From Rhabdophis nuchalis (taxonomy: Eukaryota; Chordata; Lepidosauria; Squamata; Natricidae), in the NCBI GenBank assembly GCA_039707465.1, contig CM077643.1, forward strand, positions 327,770,919 through 327,834,918: a stretch of DNA of 64,000 nt, read 5' to 3'. Both the position numbers and the translations under genes were made by a program. Below, one piece after another: positions 55,020 through 64,000 of the stretch. The notes below the pieces were generated by a model, which was not told the DNA's origin, searched no databases, and worked only from the letters and a program-made list of their open reading frames with translations. Positions within the stretch are counted from its first letter, which is position 1; every line of letters begins with the position of its first letter.

Positions 55020-55565
55020 TTCTCTGGCTCTCTGGTTCCCCGCTCCCTCCCTGTCTCTCTGTGTGTCTGTGCCTCTCTCTGTCTGTCTCTCTCCCCCCCC
55101 CCCCCCAAACCTCCTCAGCTCCTGGAAGTAGCCTGACCGGCTACTCTCGCTCTCTCTCTCACCCATCCACCGGACGAAGGAACCTGGCGTCCGATGGGTG
55201 AGCAAGCGAGCGAGCAAAGGCTTTTGAAGCAAAGGCTTCAAAGGCTGCCGGCTAGGAACAGCGCGCTACGCTGCGCGAACCCCCGCCCCACCCCCTGCCA
55301 GTCGCGCTAACAGGGAAAGTTTTGCCGCGACTGGGGGGGGGGTTCGCGCAGCGTAGCGCGCTGTTCCTAGCCGGCAGCCTTTGAAGCCTTTGCTTCAAAA
55401 GCCTTTGCTCGCTCGCTTGCTCACCCATCGGACGCCAGGTTCCTTCGTCCGGTGGATGGGTGAGAGAGGCTGAGGAGGCTTGGGTGGGTGGGGGGAGACA
55501 GACAGAGAGAGAGAGGCACAGACACACAGAGAGACAGGGAGGGAGGGGGGAACCAGAGAGTGACA
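55020..55565. repeat. long inverted repeat, arms over 200 bp
   Basis: 55154-55286 and 55341-55468 are reverse complements with essentially no differences over about 125-130 bp (from ctctctcacccatccaccgg to gcgcgaacc). The arms extend outward: 'tctggttcc...cctccctgtctctctgtgtgtctgtgcctctct' at 55020-55120 pairs with 55470-55560. A 30-bp segment is unpaired on the left. The loop (about 55290-55340) has its own 9-bp stem ccagtcgcg/cgcgactgg. The sequence 'tcacccatcggacaccaggtt' at 54951-54972 is a third partial copy. Confidence 0.92.
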
Positions 55566-55765
55566 GACACACACAGAGAGACAGAGAGTGGGAGGGAGAG
55601 AAAGATAGACAGACAGAGAGAAAGAGAGAAAAAGAAAGAGAGACAGAAAGGAAAGAAAGAGAAAAAAGAGAGAGAGAAAGAGAGAAAGAAAAGAGACAGA
55701 AAGAGAGAAAGAGAAAGAAAGAGAGAGAGAGAAAGAGAGAAAGAAAGACAGAAGGAAAGAAAGAA

Positions 55766-55821
<56 letters not shown>
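55500..55821. repeat. GA-rich low-complexity tract
   Basis: Irregular GAGA/GAAA/GACA units end in about 29 perfect GA units (55767-55821), just before the conserved right end of the hAT element. The long frames here (KERKREREK and, on the other strand, SLSLSF) are artefacts. Confidence 0.95.
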
Positions 55822-55824
<3 letters not shown>

Positions 55825-56033
55825 TTATGACCACAATTAAGCCCAAAAGTTTGGTTGCTAACCAAGACCATTGTTAAGTGAATTTCACATTTTCCAAATT
55901 GGCCACTCCCACCCGGTCACATGGCTGGCAAGCCACTCCTACCCGGTCACATGGCCGGCAAGCCACTCCCACAAAGCAGGACACACCCACAGAACCTGTT
56001 CCAAAAATTTTGAAACCCACCCCTGATGTGCAT

Positions 56034-57385
56034 ACATACACGCACACACACACACACACCTCTAAAGGCGAAAATCTGTATAATGCTCATTTATCCACCT
56101 TGTGAAGCCAGAGATGCAAACTCCAAATAAAAACAAATCCTGGAGATTCCCCACCCCCACATACACTTAACAAATATGTGCATATACTACATTTGTCTAT
56201 AACTGTATCTATGTTTCTGTGTAACTGTGTGTGTGTGTGAGTGCACACATTGTGAAAGACCACTCTCCTTCCACCTCTGTAATTGAGTGGACCCAGGGTA
56301 AAAAAAAAAATCACCACACCATTCATTTGTTTAAAAAAAAAAAGCTAAGAGCATCCATGTCCTAGGTAAATATTCCAGGTGCCCCAAAGCAAAGGTCCGC
56401 AGTTCTGAATTAAATGAAGCTCCTGGAATCAAATCAGTCAATGTTCTGGCACAGAAAGAGTTTCTGAACTTCAACTATATTAGGCAAATTTAAGTAGGCT
56501 TCCTTGGCAGGCTTCCTTCTGTCAGGTTGGGATGGGCCATGTCTTCCAATAATTTTGGCAAGGCAGAAATGGCGGAGACTTCTGAAGTGGCTCATCAGAC
56601 CATGTGATTCTGAGACTTGGAATGGCCGAAGGTCTTGCGGCCCTTCATTCCTTCTCTAGGAGAGCAACACAAGGAACACTCTGCTCTCCGTACATTTGAG
56701 ACTGATTGATTCTCTGTTGGCTTTGGTTCACTTCCAATATTTGGATTATGAACCTTTCAGTCTGATGTGTATATAGAAGGCAATCAGTACATCAAACAAA
56801 CATGCAGAGTATTGTTGTGGATCAGCCTTTAATATTTGTTTTCTCAGATTCCTCAAAGTAGGCAATGTGAATGACAGGCCGACTCGATTATTGTTCTTTC
56901 TCTGTTTGTTTGCTTTTTCATTTTTCTTTCTTTCCAAGCGGGAGTTTCCTCTCCACAGAAACATCAAGCACTGCTGAGAAGGATAGCTTTAAAAGGCTGA
57001 GATCGTTACAAAAGTTATCGAAATAAAACCCCTCTGAACATTTGCAGATTCAAATGAGAATATCTGAGTAAGAAAAGAGTTCCATAAACTTAGGGGCCCC
57101 CCGGCAAAGCACCCAGTTTCTTGTGACTGGCACCTACAACTTAAAATCTTTTCTCTTCCAAAATGTGTGAGGCACTCATAATCTTTTTAGATGGCTTTGA
57201 AGACTCATTCTTTGTTTGGCCCTTCCCAGTGGTATATTGCAGGATTGGTTTTTTTTCTTTTTCGTTTATTCATCTTTGCTCTTTTTGCCTCACTTATTGT
57301 TGCTGTCTGTGGTTTTGCTGATTTTTACTGTCTCTAGATTTATATTTGGTAAACACTTTAAAATGGTTTTGCATAGAGGGCAATA
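56034..57385. other. unique DNA with short CA tracts
   Basis: (CA)n at about 56039-56059 abuts the TSD. A short CA/GT tract lies at 56228-56240. The remainder, including less AT-rich DNA at 56500-56700, gave no recognisable element or exon. Confidence 0.5.
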
Positions 57386-57639
57386 CAGTGGTGGGATTCA
57401 AATTTTTTTACTACCGGTTCTGTGGGTGTGGCTTGGTGGGCGTGGCATGGCTTGGTGGGCGTGGCAGGGAAAGGATACTGTAAAATCCCCATTTCCTCCC
57501 AATCAGCTGGGACTCAGGAGACTGAGAATAGATGGGGGCGGGGCCAGTCAGAGGTGGTATTTATCGGTTCTCCAAGCTACTCAAAATTTCTTCTACCGGT
57601 TCTCCAGAACTGGTCAGAACCTGCTGAATACCACCTCTG
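57386..57639. mobile_element. hAT-like MITE, family 'CAGTGGTGGGATTC'
   Basis: 254 bp from CAGTGGTGGGATTC to ATACCACCTCTG. Inside, 'tggcttggtgggcgtggca' is tandemly repeated twice. Flanks GGGCAATA and GGACAGTA agree at 6 of 8. It is collinear with 4172-4427, with a small central deletion. Confidence 0.85.
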
Positions 57640-58167
57640 GGACAGTAGACCATCTCCTAAAGAAATGAACGAGGAGGCTGCTAACCCACGGGGAATCAGG
57701 ATGCTTTTATTTAAAGTAAACACAGTCACCCCAAACAGTGAGATGGATGGTATAATTTTTTAATTAAATAAATAAACATTTGGTCATAATATGTAAAGAA
57801 CAAAAAGATGAGCAAATGGAAGGAAAGGAACGAATGAATGAATGAACCGATCAATTAATCAGCAAGAAGTACACTGTTTAAGAGAAATTAGTAATCATAT
57901 ATATGTAATCATTTGCCACCCTTCCCAAGAAAAGACATGCTAGAAACAATACAGGGAACCAACAATGCAGTGCAACCTCTGCTTAATGAAACATGGGTTA
58001 TTTATGTATTATTAATTTTCTAATAGCTGTAGTATTTACTAATATTTTAAACCATCCCATACCCTAAGCTGCTTGGGCAGTTTACAATAAATCATGTTAA
58101 AATATGAATTGAATCAAAATACATACAATCAAACCAAATCAACTAAACAATGAAGATATCATAAGTT
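57640..58167. other. unique DNA with a possible old LINE 3' end
   Basis: At about 58035-58105, 'accatcccataccctaagctgcttgggcagtttacaa' resembles a reversed, highly diverged L2/CR1-group 3' hairpin. Nothing else was recognised. Confidence 0.4.
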
Positions 58168-58820
58168 AGGAGTGGGCTGCTGGGGGGTTTGCAGGGGTTT
58201 CGGAGAATCTCTAGCTAAGATTCTGTGCAGTTTGGAGAACCCCTAAATGCCAGTCCTGGCTGGCCCTGCCCACCTCATCCGTCCCCTCCCAGGAGTTCCC
58301 ATGTGGCCCATTTTGGATGCAGGTATTTTATTTTATTTTATTTTATTAAATTTATACCCCGCCCTTCTCCTTGTTAGGACCCAGGGCGGCGCACAGGCAT
58401 TATTTAAAAACACAAAATACAATAAATATCTATTAAAATGTATTAAATTAATAAACCCGTGCTAAAACCCAATGTTAAAACCCTTGCCAATCATAAATTA
58501 TTTTCTTAAAAAGTCAGAAATGGGGGGCTATCCTAGGCCGGTAAGTGTAGGGTGCATGTGGAGGCTCGGGGAGGGTAAAAAACAGGCCTACTGGAAGTTC
58601 AGGAAGGGAGGAAATGGGGCTGTTTCTCCAGAGGGCCTCCGGAGCCTGGAGATGCCATTTTTGCCCTCCCAGAGGCTCAAGGAAAGCCTCCGGAGCCTGG
58701 GGAGGGCAAAAATACCCCCCCCATGGTGCAGGTGGCCAACTAGGCCACGCCCACCATGGCCATGCCCACCCAGCAACCAGGCAGAAAACCCCTTGCTAAA
58801 AATTTTGAAGCCCACCCTTG
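58168..58820. mobile_element. hAT-like MITE split by L2
   Basis: Left end GGAGTGGGCTGC (about 58169) and right end GAAGCCCACCCTTG (58820) resemble diverged CAGGGGTGGGTTTC termini. The interior has 'cctccggagcctggggagggcaaaa' blocks and 'ccacgcccaccatggccatgcccac' near the right, as in its relatives. No TSD was confirmed. An L2 piece sits at 58324-58541. Confidence 0.65.
58324..58541 (-). mobile_element. L2-clade LINE 3' end nested in a MITE
   Basis: The plus strand reads '(attttatttt)n aaatttataccccgcccttctccttgttaggacccagggcggcgcacagg' and ends 'ggggggctatcctaggccgg', i.e. the 3' UTR and last codons of the TTTAATAAAA-tail subfamily in reverse. Only 218 bp were copied. Confidence 0.92.
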
Positions 58821-59562
58821 CATACAGCCAAGGCAAAAGGAAGGCAGTAGTTCAAACCAAGAAACAATACAAATCCAAATATATTTAAGAAACAATAAAA
58901 AAATTTAAAATTAAAATGCCTGAGAGAGGTGAGCAGTTTTCACCTAGCACCAAAATTATGCCAATGTGGGCATCAGTCAAGTCTTTCTGGGAAAGGCACT
59001 CCATGAGTGGGATGTAACCAGAGAAGAAGCTCTCTTTCAATTTGTCATTTTTGAAGAGTCCATGGAAATTTCTGTTTCAGCCCCTGCTTGCATTGATGTC
59101 CCAGGCATGCAGGTTATGTTACTCTGCTAACTCCATAAATTACATTTTGAGTATCTTAGAAGTCTGGTTTTCCTTCTCTCTTTCCCTTGGGAAACAACAG
59201 AGAGACAAAGAGGAAGTAAACAGCATGACCTGGTTATTCCCTTCACAATCAAGTATAGAATGACTCGTTAGTCTGCGCTGTATTGAGATGGCCTCTGATG
59301 ATCAGATAAGGCTTTGTGATATGACATAGGCATTTTGTGCAGCCACCTCTGTTCAGCTCTCCTCCAGATGGTGTCATTTGGAGAGACGGCATCCGAGATT
59401 GACATACTCTCTAAGGCAGAGAAGCTCTGGCACTCAGCAGGAGCCTCTTGCAATTCTGACATCTGGCTGTATCAGAATTACTTAAATCAATGCAAAATGA
59501 CAAAGCTTTTTTTCTCCCCCACTGTAGCAAACAGTAGCATTTCAATCAATTTGGGAAGACAT
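58821..59562. other. unique non-coding DNA
   Basis: No repeat or exon recognised. Short opposing frames at 59268-59571 lack domains. Confidence 0.5.
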
Positions 59563-59922
<360 letters not shown>

Positions 59923-60784
59923 CTATTGTTATGGTCTTTGCAATAAGGTAATTTGAATATTGATGTAAGAATGATTCTGAAAACTACTACTTATTTTTGC
60001 CAATCTCATTTGAAATCAAGAAAGGCAAAATACAATAGAAACTGTGTTATCATTTTGCTGCAGTCATGTACAGCAATAAATGGAATTAATCATTATATTG
60101 CACAAGCTTTTAAAATCATTTGGACACAATTATTTGAAAGTGTAATGAGAACAGACTCATAGCTGTGCTCTGTGTATGCTAGTCAAGGGAGCCATAAATG
60201 GAGTACAAGTGCCATTTGGATTACACCCCCTATCCAAATATCTTTACAAATGATCTTTTTCTGGGGGATAAAAACTACTACTGAAGCGAGATTGTTTGTC
60301 TTCTAGCAGGTGGGGGAGGGACGTGTTGAAGTTGCCACTGCAGTGGTAAATGAAGTAGTAGTCACTTTGAAAATAGAGATTTGCCATCCTGTCTAAAATT
60401 ATTTACTTGACGTTTTCTGATGAGGAAATGACAGTGAGTCATATTAGTTCCCCAATGGAAGCTTTAGGATGCAATAACATCTTTTTCTCTACCTACAGTG
60501 TATTTTAAAAATCTTATCTAAAAAAAAAGAAGTAACCTGTTTCCAGCCATTGCGGAATCAGATCCCAATGTGGGCAGATCACAGAAAAATGGAAACAATA
60601 AAAGTGGAATATGGAGATACATAATCTACATGATCCTCTAAAGCCATGACAACAGTTCAGCAAAATGCAATTGTTCAGGAATGGAGAAATTGCTTTATGT
60701 ATGGGAGACCCAGTTTCGAATCTGAATTATCATTGGTAGAGACTTCTGGCTAAAACTCTGCAGACTACTGTCTGTCAAAGTAGC
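59923..60784. other. unique non-coding DNA
   Basis: No recognised element or exon between the tetranucleotide array and the next CR1. Confidence 0.5.
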
Positions 60785-61111
60785 AAATTTTGCAGGAATG
60801 GTTGCAGGAACTGGGTATGGCTTATCCAGAGAAAAGAAGAAGGACAGGGGGGGTGACATGATAGCAGTATTCCAGTATTTGAGGGTCTGCCACAAAGAAG
60901 AGGGGATCAACTTGTTTTCCAAAATACAAGAAGGCAAGACAAAATACCACAGACGGGAACTAATCGAGGAGAGAAGCAACCTGGAATTAAGAAGAAACTT
61001 TCTAGCAGTGAGAACAATTAGTGGAACAGCTTGCCTTCTGTGGTGGGTGCTTCATCACTGGAGGTTTTTAAGAAGAGACTGGATAAGCCACTAGTCTTAA
61101 ATTGTATAGCG

Positions 61112-61950
61112 CTGTGATGGCGAACTTATGGCACGTGTGCCAGAGGTGGCACATAGCACCCTCTCTGTGGGCATGCAAGCTGTCACACCAGTTTAGCTCT
61201 GTCATGCATGCATGCGTGCCTGTGCTCATCCCAGGTCTTTGGGTCTCTGCCGCCCATGAAATGAAATGAATGAAATGAAATGTTTATTTGCATACCTCTC
61301 CCTCTCCCTGAAGGGACTCGGGTCAGTGCACAGGGAATATAAAACATAAAAAGATACAACAATATAAATATCTAAAATTAAATTAAATTACAATAACCCT
61401 GCGCTAAAACCTAAAACCTGAAACACTAAACCCCTAAAAACCCAATTTAAATTTAAATATACAGACTGGAGGTGTAAAAGATAGATTAGGCCAGGCCGGC
61501 CTGTTGGAAGAAATATGTTTTGAGCTTTCGGCGGAAGGAGCGGAGGTCTGGAGTTGTTCTGAGGTCGGGGGGTAGGTCGTTCCATAGGATAGGGCCTGCA
61601 ACAGAGAAGGCCCTTCCCCTGGGAGTCGCCCGCTGGCATTGCCCAGTGGGCGGCACCCGGAGAAGTCCCTCTCTGTGCAAGCGAATCGGTCGAAGGGATG
61701 TATGGGGCAGGATGCGATCTCGCAGATAACTAGGTCCCGTGCCATGCTCTGGGGTGGGGCACATGCCAGGGGGGTGCATGCATATACGTGGGTGGGGTGC
61801 ATGTGGGGCATGCATATGCATGCACGGTGGGGTGCATATGGGTGTGCATGCATGCACAGGGCATATGCGGGGGCTGCGCACAGAATTGCATTTGGGAGGT
61901 TCGGACGTGCACACTTTGGCACTTGTTCTGGAAAAGGTTAGCCATCACTA
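61112..61950. mobile_element. hAT-like MITE in CR1, itself carrying an L2
   Basis: Termini CTGTGATGGCGAAC and GGTTAGCCATCACTA. The 8-mers GTATAGCG (61104-61111) and GTATAGGG (61951-61958) match at 7 of 8, and both belong to the interrupted CR1. The MITE's own sequence is about 350 bp; the rest is an L2 piece at 61254-61742. The right part is GCATGC- and CATGCAT-rich. Confidence 0.9.
61254..61742 (-). mobile_element. L2-clade LINE 3' end, third level of a nest
   Basis: Plus-strand start '(aaatg)n tttatttgcatacctctccctctccctgaagggactcgggtcagtgcacagg'. The minus strand then encodes LRDRILPHTSLRPIRLHREGLLRVPPTGQCQRATPRGRAFSVAGPILWNDLPPDLRT to FFQQAGLA in one open frame. The tail is an unusual AAATG-like repeat. 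Confidence 0.92.
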
Positions 61951-62000
61951 GTATAGGGTCTCCTGCTTGACCATGCTTGGACTATTCTGATTGAAATCTT

Positions 62001-62297
62001 GAATTGACTACATTGGATCAATGAAAGATACGAAACAGCTGCCAAAATTCCATATGTATTTTATTCCTGGGCATAAAGGATATACCCAAAAAAGCAGGAG
62101 GAGGAATAGAAAGCTGCATCACATTACATTTGCTCCATATCCCGAATTATGTATCCTATCATTAAAGTGCAGCATGAGAGGACAATTAATAATAGGAATA
62201 TGCCAGTGAGTACCTCTGATGAATAAGAGAATGAACAATTTCACTGGGCAATTTGGTAGCATTTCCATTAATAATTTGATCATTTTCCCCCTCCCTT
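62001..62297. other. unique non-coding DNA
   Basis: No recognised repeat or exon in this spacer. Confidence 0.5.
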
Positions 62298-62420
62298 GTG
62301 CCATTTTATAGCTTACTAGCTATACCCGGCCACGCGTTGCTGTGGCCCAGTCTGGTTAAATGGCCAACCAATCTGTGTGTAGATCTACACCTGCACACAT
62401 ACACCCAACCACATATAAGC
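62298..62420. repeat. unclassified interspersed-repeat-like stretch
   Basis: 'ttactagctatacccggccacgcgttgctgtggcc' has the look of a widespread reptile repeat terminus that I cannot name. It directly precedes the tetranucleotide satellite, so the array may have grown from this element's end. Confidence 0.35.
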
Positions 62421-63430
<1,010 letters not shown>

Positions 63431-64000
63431 CCTTGGGGGTCATCTAGTCCAACTCCCTGCTGGCAGGAAGCCCTATATCCATGATGGCAAACCTATGGCA
63501 CGGGTGCCACAGGTGGCACACGGAACCATTTCTTAGGCCACTCGAGGCATTGCCCTGTCAGCTTCAGTTTGTATGCGTGCCCTGGCCAGCTGATTTAGGC
63601 CTTCTTTTGAGGCCATTTTTTGCCCTCTAGAGGTGGGGGAAGGCTGTTTTCACCCTCCCCAGGCTCCTATAAACACTCTGGAGCCTGGGGATGACGTAAA
63701 AAGCATGCCAAATGCAGGTGGTCATGCACATAGCATTATGGATGTGACACACCTGTGCACATCGCCCCTGCACTCCCCCTGCTATTGGCACGTGAGCCAA
63801 AAAAGGTTAGCCATCACTGCCCTATACCATTTCAGACTAATGGCTATCCAACATCTTCTTGAAGACTTCCAGTGTTGGGGCATTCACAACTTCTGGAGGC
63901 AAGTTGTTCCACTGATTAATTGTTCTAACTGTCAGGAAATTTCTCCTCAGTTCTAAGTTGCTTCTCTCCTTGATTAGTTTCCACCCATTGCTTCTTGTCC
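63431..64000 (-). mobile_element. CR1-L3 LINE 3' end (reverse), split by a MITE, runs off the window
   Basis: 'cccttgggggtcatctagtccaactccctgctggcaggaagccctatat' at the left continues after the MITE as 'ccctataccatttcagactaatggctatccaac ... gtttccacccattgcttcttgtcc'. This is the reverse complement of the CR1 3' region seen at 27960-28310. The expected (AGAAT)n tail at the left has been replaced by, or merged with, the tetranucleotide satellite. Confidence 0.88.
63479..63819. mobile_element. complete hAT-like MITE, family 'GTGATGGCGAACC', in CR1
   Basis: 341 bp from CCATGATGGCAAACC to GGTTAGCCATCACTG. TSD CCCTATAT (63471-63478) versus CCCTATAC (63820-63827), 7 of 8, both within the interrupted CR1. 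It is a shorter version of 13826-14269 with the same block order and no coding capacity. Confidence 0.92.

Larger units (their letters stand above)
54132..56025. mobile_element. 1.9-kb CpG-rich foldback hAT-like element
   Basis: The termini CAGGGGTGGGTTTC (54132) and GAAACCCACCCCTG (56025) form a perfect 14-bp inverted repeat, and the exact 8-mer ATGTGCAT flanks both sides (54124-54131 and 56026-56033), so it inserted as one hAT-type unit. The right 200 bp, inverted, matches the left part of the 396-bp MITE at 40425. The interior is strikingly GC- and CpG-rich compared with its AT-rich surroundings and contains at least three inverted repeats (54296-54369, 54536-54880, 55020-55565) plus a 300-bp GA-rich tract. 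No transposase domain is visible in any frame. Overlapping frames of up to 238 codons on both strands follow from the low stop frequency in GC-rich DNA. Confidence 0.9.
60785..62000 (+). mobile_element. CR1-L3 LINE 3' end, split by a MITE
   Basis: From 'gcaggaatggttgcaggaactgggtatgg' through 'gtgacatgatagcagtattccagtatttgagg' and 'gggaactaatcgaggagagaagcaacctggaattaag', the sequence is collinear with the CR1 copies at 12815 and 27700. It breaks at 61111 and resumes at 61951 ('gtatagggtctcctgcttgacc'). The tail is decayed. Confidence 0.85.

Noticed and set aside
54106..55136. Frames of 155-238 codons on both strands that look like a GC-rich gene or CpG-island promoter with first exon
   Set aside because: They overlap on both strands within a palindromic hAT-like element and repeat the same peptides in inverted arms. 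No domain or splice structure was recognised.
55395..55877. Ser/Leu-rich and Arg/Glu-rich frames of 126-158 codons
   Set aside because: They are translations of a GA-rich low-complexity tract in the hAT element.

Overview
This window is vertebrate nuclear DNA, most likely from a squamate reptile and probably an advanced snake. The evidence is the repeat content: CR1-L3 ('Snake1'-type) LINE 3' ends with an ATTCT pentanucleotide tail, many young L2-clade LINEs whose 3' ends carry a CCGCCC...GGGCGG hairpin, a Sauria-type tRNA-derived SINE, many small hAT-like non-autonomous transposons, and very long tri- and tetranucleotide arrays. I find no host protein-coding exon, tRNA, rRNA, CRISPR array or bacterial-style gene. 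The window reads as an intergenic region or a large intron. Nearly every long open frame lies in a LINE, a palindrome or a simple repeat.

Layout. 1-9.3 kb is mostly unique AT-rich DNA with one 256-bp hAT MITE, a reverse L2 fragment and a complete SINE. 9.4-16.5 kb holds an LTR-like block, a candidate conserved non-coding block (about 10.6-11.2 kb), a palindrome, a CR1 split by a MITE, a hAT MITE with an exact 8-bp target-site duplication (TSD), and an L2 fragment. 21.7-25.2 kb is a three-level nest: a hAT MITE holds a CR1-like piece, which holds a 2.8-kb L2 with an 874-residue open frame. 25.3-35.2 kb has four more L2 copies, a CR1, a hammerhead-like palindrome, and a 5'-truncated L1 bounded by a 17-bp TSD and itself split by an L2. 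35-41 kb is mostly unique with one diverged local duplication. 41-54 kb has further L2 copies, including a nearly complete reverse L2 (49.5-52.9 kb) that sits in a hAT MITE and is split by another L2. 54.1-56.0 kb is an unusual 1.9-kb CpG-rich hAT-like element made largely of long inverted repeats. 57-64 kb has more MITEs and CR1 pieces plus two spectacular microsatellite complexes.

How the parts work together. L2 ORF2 (AP endonuclease plus reverse transcriptase) would mobilise L2 copies through their 3' hairpin ends. At least six of the L2 pieces landed inside hAT-type MITEs. L2 subfamilies end in different short-repeat tails (ATT, AAAT, TTTAATAAAA), which appear to have seeded the long microsatellites beside them. 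The most unusual signals are the CpG-rich foldback hAT element and a recurring hammerhead-ribozyme-like core in two repeat families. All family assignments come from reading the sequence and recalled family features; no database search was possible.
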